Made by a program: the position numbers and the translations under genes. The notes beneath the pieces are model-generated. The model did no database searches. It was not told the origin of the DNA and saw only the letters and a program-made list of their open reading frames with translations. A DNA stretch of 64,000 nt from Ideonella paludis (lineage in GTDB: Bacteria > Pseudomonadota > Gammaproteobacteria > Burkholderiales > Burkholderiaceae_C): the NCBI RefSeq assembly GCF_018069865.1, contig NZ_JAGQDG010000001.1, forward strand, positions 1-64,000. The letters are read 5' to 3'. Shown one piece after another: positions 1 to 9,207 of this stretch (position 1 is the first letter of the stretch; each line of letters starts with the position of its first letter).

Positions 1-955
1 GCTTTTTGTTTTCCTTTGCAATTTCTTCTGCCGCTTCCCAAGGGGTCATGGCCTGCCGAATGTCTTCGCTCGGAATCAAGCCTGTCTCCAGATGTGGCAT
101 ACGAGTGCTGATCTCGACATGCAGCGCCAAATTCGCGAAGCGCGGGTCCACAAAGCTGACGCCCACACCACTGTCGCGTTCTGTACTGTCAGGCGGGTCA
201 GCGAAAAAACCATGCGGAGTGCAAATGCCTGGCCCCTGAGGGCTTTGCCCAGGCTTACGTGGGCTGTAGCGCGGCCAGAGCTTGTTCATAACCTCTTGGG
301 CCAGCGGTAACTGGTCAGCCGGCATGGGCGGGTTTTTCTCGGCTTCGGAGAAATGCTCTGGCCTAGGTACCTGATCGATGTCCTTCCAGAAAATGCGGGC
401 GCGTCCGTCGTCCTTTCCGAGCTTGGACACCAAGAACTTCCCATTGGTTGCCCAAGCAATTGAATTGGGCGTGTAGTGGATGTCAACGGGCTTTTGCTGC
501 TTAGTTGGATAGCCTGCCCAACGGTAAGCATTGCTGGCAGCCAACTGGGCGATCACGTCGAAGGCTGTTGTTGCATCACCTGACTTGCGCCACACATAGT
601 CCTTTGGAACCTCCAGCTCTGCCAAAGGGACACTTTCACTGAAGCCGACAGGCCCAATGAAAACCTTGCCTCGGGCGTTCGTGAACTCTTTGAGGGCTGA
701 AGCGGAGTAGTCCCAAAACTCTGGGTACTCTCTCGACGTAAAGTTGGATGCGGCTGAGACCACAGTGGATGCGCCAACATCAATGGGCTCTGGTAGGTTG
801 ACCCACCAGCGCCCCACACACTCCGGAGTCCAGCCCGCGAGCGAACTCACATCAACGCTTTCAACTTTGATGTCGCTGCCTTTGGCTCCGCAGCCTATAA
901 GCGGCACCGCCAACAACAGGGCCAAGCAATTCATCCTCATGCGCGGGTTGATCAT
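1..955 (-). CDS. T6SS immunity-like lipoprotein, copy A (3' end beyond window)
   Basis: Reading from an ATG at 955 to the window edge, the frame stays open and closely matches the intact gene at 1439-2782, so this is a second copy whose C-terminus lies outside. The N-terminus has basic residues, a hydrophobic stretch and a lipobox ending LIGC about 21 residues in, so a periplasm-facing lipoprotein is expected. It most resembles Tli4-type immunity proteins that protect against lipase effectors; that family call is from recollection of the pattern. It differs from copy B mainly in one patch about 50 residues in, where copy A is seven codons longer. The ATG overlaps the TGA of the broken effector tail upstream, the same coupling seen at the intact pair. 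Confidence 0.7.
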   Translation of the reverse strand, partial: MINPRMRMNCLALLLAVPLIGCGAKGSDIKVESVDVSSLAGWTPECVGRWWVNLPEPIDVGASTVVSAASNFTSREYPEFWDYSASALKEFTNARGKVFIGPVGFSESVPLAELEVPKDYVWRKSGDATTAFDVIAQLAASNAYRWAGYPTKQQKPVDIHYTPNSIAWATNGKFLVSKLGKDDGRARIFWKDIDQVPRPEHFSEAEKNPPMPADQLPLAQEVMNKLWPRYSPRKPGQSPQGPGICTPHGFFADPPDSTERDSGVGVSFVDPRFANLALHVEISTRMPHLETGLIPSEDIRQAMTPWEAAEEIAKENKK

Positions 956-1328
956 CACGCTGCCCCTTGTGACTTGCTGGAACCCTGCACAGTGGCCACT
1001 GCTGTTACCGGTGCCGTGCTGGGGTGGTGGTTGTCGGTCAGCAAGATCATGTTCATATTGGGGTGATTGTTCTCATCACGGGTCCAGGTGAGCGGCAGGG
1101 CACAGATACAGCCCTTTAAGTTCTTGGGGCCCTGCCCTTTAAAAGACCGCTGCCAAAACTTTTCACTGAAGGGCATACGATCTGCGAAGGCCGACAGCTC
1201 TCTGTTGACATCAAGGTTGCCAAGTCGGTGATGCACACCGCCAGCTCTGAATCCCGCCCTCCATGCAAGCTGCGGTCATTGATGTTGGCACTGCCCACGA
1301 TGACCACGAGATCGTCCACGATCAAGAG
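955..1328 (-). pseudogene. Broken C-terminal fragment of the phospholipase D effector
   Basis: This stretch repeats the 3' end of the effector at 2782-5562. It contains the second HKD region ([17 protein letters not shown]) and the last ~90 codons, ending in the same TGA next to the immunity start. About 310 bp present in the intact gene (roughly 3043-3355) are missing, and the two remaining pieces lie in different reading frames. Similarity stops abruptly near 1328. Residues such as [11 protein letters not shown] in place of QRPFRGKAPKN suggest it derives from a slightly different allele rather than a fresh copy. The 110 bp from 1329 to 1438 resemble nothing I recognise. Confidence 0.8.
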
Positions 1329-1438
1329 CGAGCTAAAGAAGCATCGGTCCAGGCAAGGGCAAACGCTCGATCATCCATGCTCAAGGCTGCGCGTTAGAGA
1401 GCCGTCGCCCGCCACGCAGTTACAGCATCCACAACGGC

Positions 1439-2782
1439 TCACTCGCGAAACTTAGCAAAGGAGTCCACCACCGGCCGACGAGTATCAATAGCCTCGTCAC
1501 GTGGGCGCAGCGACTTCGCGATAGCTACTGCCAGCTTGAAGGCCTCCTGCACGGGTGGCGGCTTCTTGCCCCTGAAGGGGGGCTCCTGCGACAAACTGCC
1601 ATACCCCTCAGCAGTCACGACGATGCGTGGTTCAGCGACAGCGCCACGCTTGCCCGCCGTCTCGACGATGACCTCATACTCTTTGTAATCGTTGAACGCG
1701 CCAATGTAGATGACAGTCATGACTCGAGCTTCCTGGCCGTTGGCCAGCTTGATGTATTGAACGTCCCAGTGGCTGTCGATGCCCGTAGCCCCGGCCAAGC
1801 TGCATCCCAAGATGTCACGGCTGGATGTGCCTTGCTGTGGTCGGCAGCGCTTTTTGTTTTCCTTTGCAATTTCTTCTGCCGCTTCCCAAGGGGTCATGGC
1901 CTGCCGAATGTCTTCGCTCGGAATCAAGCCTGTCTCCAGATGTGGCATACGAGTGCTGATCTCGACATGCAGCGCCAAATTCGCGAAGCGCGGGTCCACA
2001 AAGCTGATGCCCACACCACTGTCGCGTTCTGTACTGTCAGGCGGGTCAGCGAAAAAACCATGCGGAGTGCAAATGCCAGGCCCCTGAGGGCTTTGCCCAG
2101 GCTTACGTGGGCTGTAGCGCGGCCAGAGCTTGTTAATAACCTCTTGAGCCAGCGGTAACTGGTCAGCCGGCATGGGAGGGTTTTTCTCGGCTTCGGAGAA
2201 ATGCTCTGGCCTAGGTACCTGATCGATGTCCTTCCAGAAAATGCGGGCGCGCTCGTCGTCCTTTCCGAGCTTGGACACCAAGAACTTCCCATTGGTTGCC
2301 CAAGCAATTGAATTGGGCGTGTAGTGGATGTCAACGGGCTTTTGCTGCTTAGTTGGATAGCCTGCCCAACGGTAAGCATTGCTGGCAGCCAACTGGGCGA
2401 TCACGTCGAAGGCTGTTGTTGCATCACCTGACTTGCGCCACACATAGTCTTTTGGAACCTCCAACTCTGCCAAAGGGACACTTTCGCTGAAGCCGACAGG
2501 CCCGATGAAAACCTTGCCTCGGGCGCTCGTGAACTCCTTGAGGGCTGATCCGGAGTAATCTCGAAACCTTGGGGAGTCCCCTCCTCTAAAGTAAGACGCG
2601 CCCAAGTCAATAGGCTCTGGAACATTGACCCACCATCGCCCCACGCACTCTGGCTTCCAACCGGCGAGAGAACTCACCTCAACGCTGTCAACCTTGATGT
2701 CGCTGCCTTTGGCTCCGCAACCTATGAGCGGCGCTGCCAACAACAGGGCCAAGCAATTCATCCTCATGCGCGGGTTGATCAT
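1439..2782 (-). CDS. T6SS immunity-like lipoprotein, copy B (Tli4-like)
   Basis: A complete protein of about 447 residues that probably neutralises the phospholipase effector encoded immediately upstream. The N-terminus (MINPRMRMNC, then a hydrophobic run to LIGC) is a lipoprotein signal with the modified cysteine near residue 21, which fits protection in the periplasm, where lipase effectors act. The body has a conserved-looking CTPHGFFADPP segment and alternating strands but no catalytic motif. The chosen ATG at 2782 overlaps the effector TGA (TGATG), implying translational coupling; an in-frame GTG lies one codon upstream at 2785. The immunity role is inferred from position, lipoprotein signal and resemblance to Tli4; the exact family is less certain. 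Confidence 0.7.
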   Translation of the reverse strand: MINPRMRMNCLALLLAAPLIGCGAKGSDIKVDSVEVSSLAGWKPECVGRWWVNVPEPIDLGASYFRGGDSPRFRDYSGSALKEFTSARGKVFIGPVGFSESVPLAELEVPKDYVWRKSGDATTAFDVIAQLAASNAYRWAGYPTKQQKPVDIHYTPNSIAWATNGKFLVSKLGKDDERARIFWKDIDQVPRPEHFSEAEKNPPMPADQLPLAQEVINKLWPRYSPRKPGQSPQGPGICTPHGFFADPPDSTERDSGVGISFVDPRFANLALHVEISTRMPHLETGLIPSEDIRQAMTPWEAAEEIAKENKKRCRPQQGTSSRDILGCSLAGATGIDSHWDVQYIKLANGQEARVMTVIYIGAFNDYKEYEVIVETAGKRGAVAEPRIVVTAEGYGSLSQEPPFRGKKPPPVQEAFKLAVAIAKSLRPRDEAIDTRRPVVDSFAKFRE

Positions 2783-5562
2783 CACGCTGCCCCTTCTGAC
2801 TTGCTGGAACCCTGCACAGTGGCCACTGCTGTTGCCGGTGCCGTGCTGGGGTGGTGGTTGTCGGTCAGCAAGATCATGTTCATATTGGGGTGATTGTTCT
2901 CATCACGGGTCCAGGTGAGCGGCAGGGCACAGATATAGCCCTTTAAGTTCTTGGGGGCCTTTCCTCTAAAAGGCCGCTGCCAAAACTTTTCACTGAAGGG
3001 CATACGATCTGCGAAGGCCGACAGCTCTCTGTTGACATCAAAATGGACACGGCTCTTGGTTTTCTGGCCATGAGGCCACACCGGCCAGATGGAGGAAGGT
3101 CGGTTCGCATCAGCACAGGGGGTCCACTCGAAGCTGCGGTGGTACTGGGCCGCATTGGCGGCGGCCACGGCTTGAATGGCCTGCCAAGTGGCGGGGTCGG
3201 CAGGTTTGTCCAAGACACTGGACAATGAACTCGCCGGTTGAATCAAATCGGTATGCCCGCGCAAGCCAAAGTGCTTAGCCCACAGGCTTTTGCGCAAATC
3301 ATGGGCAAAGGTCCGCACCACAATAGGGTTCTTGCCGTCGATGGGGGCCCGCTGGGTTGCCAAGTCGGTGATGCACACCGCCAGCTCTGAATCCCGCCCT
3401 CCATGCAAGCTGCGGTCATTGATGTTGGCACTGCCCACGATGACCACGAGATCGTCCACGATCAAGAGTTTGCTGTGCACATAGGCCTGCTCGGTGCTAG
3501 CCGCCCCTTCCACCGTTTGACAACTGCGCAGGTTGAGCAGGGTGAGGTAAGGCGCTATGTCCTTCAGGTCCACTTCCAGCGCACATACCGGGCTCGAAAC
3601 GTCATCGACTTCGCGTATTGCGGCCCCCTCCGCCTTTGCTGCATCCCACTCCGCCTTGTTCAAAGGGTTCTTGACTTTTCGTCGAGCGTATAAGGCCAGA
3701 CGCACACGATTAACCAAGCTGTGCTGGGCAAACACCAAGCTTTGCATGGTCCAGTGGATTTGGCCGACGATAGCCATATCTGCCAAGCTGCCTTCTGGGT
3801 GTACCGGTAGCACCAAGTAGGCGTGGAAAGGCTGATCCCATCGAATGGCGTCCTCAATCCTGTCTCCAATGGCGCGGGCAATATGGTTCTGGGGAAACTG
3901 CTTAGCGTGTGCTGCACCCGTGCGCGTCACTGCCGCTTGAATGCGGTTACCCGGAATGGATTGCAGATAGCGCATAGGAGCAGACTCCAACTCGCGGTCA
4001 TTTCCCTTTACCGACGGCGTGCCAAACCCACTCTGAAAGAACTGATTCTCAATGTAGATGAAGCGCTCGGCGTTCAAGATGGCTGAGACCATGGCATCGT
4101 GAATCTCACGTTGCGGGCCCTGAGCTTTGGCAAGCCCAGGAGTGGCCTTGGCTTCATCGCGCTGCAACTCCAAGGGCGCACTGCGCAAAACATCAATCTT
4201 CATGCCCCCTTGCCCCCCATTGCCCTGGCCTGATGCCGGAATCTTGGGAAACAAGGTCGTCTTAATGGCTGCCTTAGCCACGACCTCTGGACCTAGTTGC
4301 GTCTGGAGGCTGTTCCAGCGTCGAATGAAGTTCATAGACAAGTCATACACCGAAGGACCTTCGATGCGAACTTGAATGTCTTGCCAAGGCATGCGCGGCT
4401 GGCGTGCCCAATAGGCCATTCCTCCGACAGGCATGGATTGCACACCTGCGGTCAGCAACTCCTTATTGGGGCTGCGCTGTGCCCAAGGCGTCTTGAGTAA
4501 ACCCACATACGCCTCTCGCACCGCTTGCTTGGCCAGGGCCATCAAGGCCGTCACATTAGCCTCTGTCACTTGGCCCTTGCCCATCTCTACAACGACTTGG
4601 TCGGCGGCAGCCTGCTTCGCTTGATCGACCCTGCGATTGATTGGGTCCAAAACGGGAGATTTGACGGCGTCAACGGCCTCGCCAACGCCTTCTTGAAAAC
4701 CGAGGAGCCATTCCGGAGCCGGTGAGTGCCACCAACTGTGAACGCCGTCTACCGCCCAGCGTACAGGCGAATACTTGCCTCCGACAACAAGGTTTTTGGC
4801 CTGATTTTGCAACTGCATCAGCTTGTTGAGGACAGGGGGCGTCAGCGTGCTAGCGGCCAACTCGCTCTCTTCCAAAAAGCTCGCGGCACGGCCGGGCGCA
4901 AGGGGTTGCATTGGGGGAACACCGGTGTTGTAGACCTCCGGGCCACTGCGCCACCCGTGCGCTAAAGAGAAACTGGCGTCGTCACGTCGGCCGAAAGCCA
5001 GGTCGATACCGCCGACATACGCCTTTTCGTTGTCAATCACGACCAGCTTCTGGTGATGACTGAAGAACGTCTCCTCAAGGCCTTCATAGTCGTTTTGCAA
5101 ACCAGCAGGACAACAAAAGGCCACTTGCTGAGCATGTCCCGCGTTGAGCGAGGACACTGCCAGCATCGTGCCAAAGTCTCCGGTATTCACGCCCAACTTT
5201 GGAGACAGCCAAGGCATCACATAGACCTTGGCACCATTCTTCACGGCAGCTTGAAGCGCATCAATCAATCGCTTGTCGCCTTTGAGCTTGACGGCCCAGT
5301 TGACCTGCCAACCGAGAATGAAGACGCTCGTCTTTGCCTTCGAGATGGCATCGAATACGTCCGAGAAATACTCTTCACCGGTGGTAAAGGCCTGCGCCTT
5401 GTTGCCATACCGCTCAGGTGCAAACGAGCTGTCCAGGCCGCGTTGCTGTCGCAAATCTCTGAATTGAGTGGCAACGCCTTTGGTTTGACGAATGTCGCCG
5501 TCAAAAGCAATGGCATTGAACTTGCCCGAAGTCTCTGGGTAATCAAAGCTCTCAAAGCTCAT
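2782..5562 (-). CDS. Phospholipase D-family T6SS effector (Tle5-type)
   Basis: A 926-residue protein with two HKD phospholipase D motifs. The first is at about residues 170-195 (HHQKLVVIDNEKAYVGGID, H170/K172/D177). The second starts near residue 696 ([20 protein letters not shown]). Such two-HKD enzymes hydrolyse phospholipid head groups; Tle5 effectors do so in the periplasm of a competitor after delivery by the type VI secretion system. There is no signal peptide, as expected for such cargo. It starts 14 bp after the vgrG stop and overlaps the immunity gene start, giving the order vgrG-effector-immunity. GC content looks lower than in the vgrG core, in line with an exchangeable cargo cassette. 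Other two-HKD proteins such as cardiolipin synthases are much shorter. Confidence 0.88.
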   Translation of the reverse strand: MSFESFDYPETSGKFNAIAFDGDIRQTKGVATQFRDLRQQRGLDSSFAPERYGNKAQAFTTGEEYFSDVFDAISKAKTSVFILGWQVNWAVKLKGDKRLIDALQAAVKNGAKVYVMPWLSPKLGVNTGDFGTMLAVSSLNAGHAQQVAFCCPAGLQNDYEGLEETFFSHHQKLVVIDNEKAYVGGIDLAFGRRDDASFSLAHGWRSGPEVYNTGVPPMQPLAPGRAASFLEESELAASTLTPPVLNKLMQLQNQAKNLVVGGKYSPVRWAVDGVHSWWHSPAPEWLLGFQEGVGEAVDAVKSPVLDPINRRVDQAKQAAADQVVVEMGKGQVTEANVTALMALAKQAVREAYVGLLKTPWAQRSPNKELLTAGVQSMPVGGMAYWARQPRMPWQDIQVRIEGPSVYDLSMNFIRRWNSLQTQLGPEVVAKAAIKTTLFPKIPASGQGNGGQGGMKIDVLRSAPLELQRDEAKATPGLAKAQGPQREIHDAMVSAILNAERFIYIENQFFQSGFGTPSVKGNDRELESAPMRYLQSIPGNRIQAAVTRTGAAHAKQFPQNHIARAIGDRIEDAIRWDQPFHAYLVLPVHPEGSLADMAIVGQIHWTMQSLVFAQHSLVNRVRLALYARRKVKNPLNKAEWDAAKAEGAAIREVDDVSSPVCALEVDLKDIAPYLTLLNLRSCQTVEGAASTEQAYVHSKLLIVDDLVVIVGSANINDRSLHGGRDSELAVCITDLATQRAPIDGKNPIVVRTFAHDLRKSLWAKHFGLRGHTDLIQPASSLSSVLDKPADPATWQAIQAVAAANAAQYHRSFEWTPCADANRPSSIWPVWPHGQKTKSRVHFDVNRELSAFADRMPFSEKFWQRPFRGKAPKNLKGYICALPLTWTRDENNHPNMNMILLTDNHHPSTAPATAVATVQGSSKSEGAA

Positions 5563-5576
5563 TAATTAGTACCCCC

Positions 5577-8500
5577 TCAACGATTTTTTAGCTCGTTCCA
5601 CAAGGGATACCCACTGTGGCCGGTATCTGCTCCGACGACTCTGTCGGCTCTTGTTGCGCTGTGCGGTCCCGCTTCAGCCAGATAGTCCATCGCTGCCAGC
5701 GCCTCAATGGCCTTGTCGGCAGAAGTCCAGTGTGAGCGCTCGAATGCAATGTCGAGCTTTCTGGAATGGCCCAAGGTCTTGATCCAAAGGGAGCAGGGGG
5801 TCGCAGCATAGGCTTGTGCAAGCCTTTCTTCCTCCGGTCCGCTCAAGACCAAGTTTCCGTCCGCATCCGTTTGACCCGCGAAAAGCAGCTCCTCGACACT
5901 GGCGCCGTCGCTAGATCTATAGATTGACCAAGGAGAAAACGCTCTTGGAGCACCGTGACTGCCAGGCAGATCTTGAACTCTTAGCTTGAATTGCATTTCC
6001 ACCGGCTCAAACGGTGTTTGGGGCAGTTCAGGAAAGCGGAAATCTGTGGATTGAGGCCCCCCAAACTTCCTCACACTCGCCTTCACCGTGATCGTCCCCG
6101 GGCACTGCACCGTGATGTTGCCGCCCTCCAGGGTGATGTTGGCGCCGCCGGCTGTGGTGAGGCTGATCTTCTTGGCTGCCGCCCAGTCGATGTGGCTGTT
6201 GGCGCTTTGGATGTTGATGCGGCCCTTGGCGGCCACTTGCATCGTGCTGGCTTGGGCTTGCAGGCTCAGGTCGCCTTGGGCGGCGATGAAGCTGATGCCG
6301 GTGCCCGCCGCTTCGGTGCCTGGTTTGATGGCGCCGCCCAGCATGCCGATGGCTTGGCCGCTGTGGATGCGCAGGGCGCCGCCGGTGGCCGCGCTGCTGT
6401 GCTGGCCGGCGGCGAGTGTGAGCGTCTCGGCGGCGGCGGCGTGGAGGTCTTGGCCTGCGGTTTGGATGAGCCCGGCGCGGGCGCTGATGGCCACCACGGG
6501 TGCGGTGGTGTGGGGCAGGGCTTGGGCCTTGTCGGTGGTGCCTTTGATGCTGGCGGCGTCGCCTTGGGCTTGCTCCCAGCTTTGGCCCACTAGGCCGCTC
6601 AGTGCGGTGTGCAGGGCGTTGAAGGGGGCGTGCTCTGGGCTCAGGCTGCTGCTGTTTGCGCCGCTGCTGCCTGCGTGCCCCGCCAGCTTGACGGCTTGGT
6701 GGGTGGTGGCGGCTTGGCTGAAGCTTTGGCCCAGGGTTTGGAGCTGCTTGGCCAGGGCCATGCCGGCCACGTTGTCGCCTGCGGGCTCTTGCTCGGGCAG
6801 GCCATAGGTGCTGATCAGCACGCCCTGGCCGCCGCGGATGGCGCCATAGGCGTCGGTGCGCAGCTCAAAGCCCAGGCCTCTGAAGCTGCCTCGGTGGTTG
6901 TCGGCCTGGTGCACTAGGTGGCCCAGGTTGAGCTGGGTGGCGTGTTGGCTGGTGGCGAGCTGGGTGCGCAACTGCTGGGGCGTGTCGTCAAACACCAGTT
7001 GGTTAAAGCCTTGGCCGCCGAACTCTTTGGTCTTGAAGCCGCTGAGTGCGGCCGGGTTGGCTTGGCCGCCCGCGCTGTGGCTGTGCGGGCTGGCGCCATG
7101 CCAGGCGGGGCTGTGGCCCGCGCCCATCAGGTTGCCTTGGGCACTGGGCTGGTGGTCTGAGCTGTGGGCAAAGACGCTGGTGTCGCTGTCTTGGTTCACC
7201 CCACCCGGCGTCGGCGCCTGGCCGCCCTCCCCTTGCCCGTTGTAGAGCGTGCCGGTGACGATGGGCCTATCAATGTCGTTATCCAAGAAGGTGACGATCA
7301 CCTCTTGGCCGATGCGGGGGATGAACTGCGTGCCCATGCCCGGCCCGGCCGCGCTTTGGGCCACGCGCACCCAGGTGCTGCTGGCACTGGTGTTGGGCAG
7401 GCCGCTGCCGCTCTGAAGAGCGTGGCGCTGGAAAGGGAACTGGATGCGCACGCGCCCCAGTGCGTCCATGTGCAGCTCGTCGGCGCCGCTGGCTTGGGTG
7501 TTGCCGTCTGGCCCCACCACGGTGGCGGTCATGAGGCCGGGGCCGGTGGGGCGGGGGTTCAGGCGCACGCCGCTGCCGTCTTCTAGCTGCGGCCGCCACG
7601 GGATGGCCACGCGGCTGGCTTCAAAGTGGTTGGCATAGCCGCGCTGGCGGGCCTGTTGGCGCAGCTCTGCGGGCAGCCATTGCGGCAGTTGGTCTGGCCC
7701 TGGGGCCCACGGGTCGGCCTCTGGCGGGCGCCAGCCTTGGCCCAGGGCGTGGCGGATGCTGCGCACCAAGTCTTTGGGCAGGTTGTTGACGCCTGCGGCT
7801 TGCACCTGGGTGAGCAAGAAGACTTTGCGGTCGGGCGTGGTGGTGTTCAGTGCATCCAGCGCGTCCAGCATGCTGCCGGCCAAGGTGAAGCGCTGGCCGG
7901 GGCTGAAGCTGCGCACGGTGCTGCGGCCCAGCCAGCGTTTGGCGCGGGCTTCGTGGGCTTGTTGCTGCAGCTCGGTGGCGCGCTGGGCGGCGGCGCTGCT
8001 GCCAAAGGCATAGGCGCCTGCGGCGTCATAGGCCTGCAGGCGCGGGGCGTGTGGGCCGCCATAGCTGCTGGCGGTGGGGGTGGAGCCGGCCACGGCGCTT
8101 TTGGCGCGGTAGTCCCAGGCCAGGGCCACGGTCTCGGCCACGGGCAACTGCCGCACGCCGCCAAAGGCTTGGATGGTGTCGCGGGCTTCCACGCTCTCGG
8201 CGCGGTGGAAGGCCACGCCGCCAGCGGCCACGCTACAGAGGTCTTCAGGGCAGGCGTCGGCGCTGGTGCTGTCGGCAAAGATCACCAGCACGTGGCCAGC
8301 GGGGGCTGTGCCATCTGGCTCAAAGCGGTAGTTCAGGCCTTCCTCAGCCAGCAAGCGCTGCACAAAGGCGAGGTCGCTCTCGCGGTATTGGGTGCACAGG
8401 CTGCGCAGGCCGTCTGCGCCTTGGGGGCTCTGGGCCAAGTGCGGCCCCACGCAAGGGGCCCAGCGCCAAGCGGCAGCGGGGTAGTGGGCAAAGACGCTGT

Positions 8501-8897
8501 CAAGGATCTCGACCACCGTGCGCTCTTGCCACACCTGGCTGCGCTGGGTGTGGGCCAAGAGGCTGAGCCAAGGTCCCAAGCGCAGGCGGTAGCGGGCCAG
8601 GGTGCCGTCGGTGTCGCCGTAGTGCACGCCCAGCAGCAAGCCGGTGTGCAGGTGCTCGCCGCCGTCGGCCAGGTGGGTCAGCAGGCTCACAGGCCGGCCC
8701 AGGGCGCCATCCAGGTTGAGCGCGCAATCGGCCGCCACCGCGCCCACGTCCAGCCGCCAAGGGGTGTTGACAGCCGCCTGCAGCGCAAAGGTCTCCACCA
8801 GCAGCGGCGCCAGCTCAGCCGGGCCTTGCAGCCGGTACAGGCGGGTCTGGTCTTGCAGCAGACGTGCTAACGCACCAACGATGGAGACGAGGCTCAC
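5577..8897 (-). CDS. vgrG: VgrG spike protein with C-terminal cargo domain
   Basis: An 1106-residue type VI secretion tip protein. The N-terminal part is the gp27-like VgrG core (through SSYGGPHAPRLQAYD). Next comes the gp5-like OB fold with GMGTQFIPRIGQEVIVTFLD. A DUF2345-like beta-prism rich in G, T and Q follows (GGNITLEGGNITVQCPGT). The last ~120 residues form an extra domain (FKLRVQDLPGS ... LLFAGQTDADGNLVLSG) that resembles the transthyretin-like extensions by which some VgrGs bind lipase effectors. The start is a GTG at 8897, with AAGGGA about ten bases upstream. No other type VI structural genes are in the window, so this is an orphan vgrG-effector island. Confidence 0.92.
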   Translation of the reverse strand: MSLVSIVGALARLLQDQTRLYRLQGPAELAPLLVETFALQAAVNTPWRLDVGAVAADCALNLDGALGRPVSLLTHLADGGEHLHTGLLLGVHYGDTDGTLARYRLRLGPWLSLLAHTQRSQVWQERTVVEILDSVFAHYPAAAWRWAPCVGPHLAQSPQGADGLRSLCTQYRESDLAFVQRLLAEEGLNYRFEPDGTAPAGHVLVIFADSTSADACPEDLCSVAAGGVAFHRAESVEARDTIQAFGGVRQLPVAETVALAWDYRAKSAVAGSTPTASSYGGPHAPRLQAYDAAGAYAFGSSAAAQRATELQQQAHEARAKRWLGRSTVRSFSPGQRFTLAGSMLDALDALNTTTPDRKVFLLTQVQAAGVNNLPKDLVRSIRHALGQGWRPPEADPWAPGPDQLPQWLPAELRQQARQRGYANHFEASRVAIPWRPQLEDGSGVRLNPRPTGPGLMTATVVGPDGNTQASGADELHMDALGRVRIQFPFQRHALQSGSGLPNTSASSTWVRVAQSAAGPGMGTQFIPRIGQEVIVTFLDNDIDRPIVTGTLYNGQGEGGQAPTPGGVNQDSDTSVFAHSSDHQPSAQGNLMGAGHSPAWHGASPHSHSAGGQANPAALSGFKTKEFGGQGFNQLVFDDTPQQLRTQLATSQHATQLNLGHLVHQADNHRGSFRGLGFELRTDAYGAIRGGQGVLISTYGLPEQEPAGDNVAGMALAKQLQTLGQSFSQAATTHQAVKLAGHAGSSGANSSSLSPEHAPFNALHTALSGLVGQSWEQAQGDAASIKGTTDKAQALPHTTAPVVAISARAGLIQTAGQDLHAAAAETLTLAAGQHSSAATGGALRIHSGQAIGMLGGAIKPGTEAAGTGISFIAAQGDLSLQAQASTMQVAAKGRINIQSANSHIDWAAAKKISLTTAGGANITLEGGNITVQCPGTITVKASVRKFGGPQSTDFRFPELPQTPFEPVEMQFKLRVQDLPGSHGAPRAFSPWSIYRSSDGASVEELLFAGQTDADGNLVLSGPEEERLAQAYAATPCSLWIKTLGHSRKLDIAFERSHWTSADKAIEALAAMDYLAEAGPHSATRADRVVGADTGHSGYPLWNELKNR

Positions 8898-9207
8898 GCG
8901 ACGATCCCTTGTAATTTATTGATGTGACTCTTGCCGCCCTATAGGCAGCCGAGCAGCAGATGCTAGCAGAGCCACATCAGCCACCCGCCCCCTCTGATGG
9001 GGTGCTTGGTGGGGGGCCGAATTACGTCACGAACAGGCGAACCAAGATACGGGCACGCATGGGGCTGGCGAGCTTTGAGCCTCCCACTTTGCGTCGTTAA
9101 CTTGCAGCCCGCCCTTACCCGCCGCAGTCAATTCGTCCGCGAAGAACTGCGTGAAATCGCCCGCGGCGTCGGGGTCATCAGTGAGAGCGCCAAGCCCAAA
9201 GTACGCT
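8898..9207. other. Gap between the T6SS island and the glycan locus
   Basis: About 310 bases without a recognised gene. On the minus strand an open frame running past the rfbD stop down to about 9027 reads like a normal protein tail (LTDDPDAAGDFTQFFADELT) but has no start of its own outside rfbD. It may be the stump of a gene cut when one of the neighbours was inserted. The 130 bp next to vgrG should hold the vgrG promoter and ribosome binding site. I see no inverted repeats, tRNA or att-like duplication here. Confidence 0.4.

Noticed and set aside
7626-8870. A 414-codon plus-strand frame opposite vgrG
   Set aside because: Antisense to the conserved VgrG core; composition is typical of a shadow frame.
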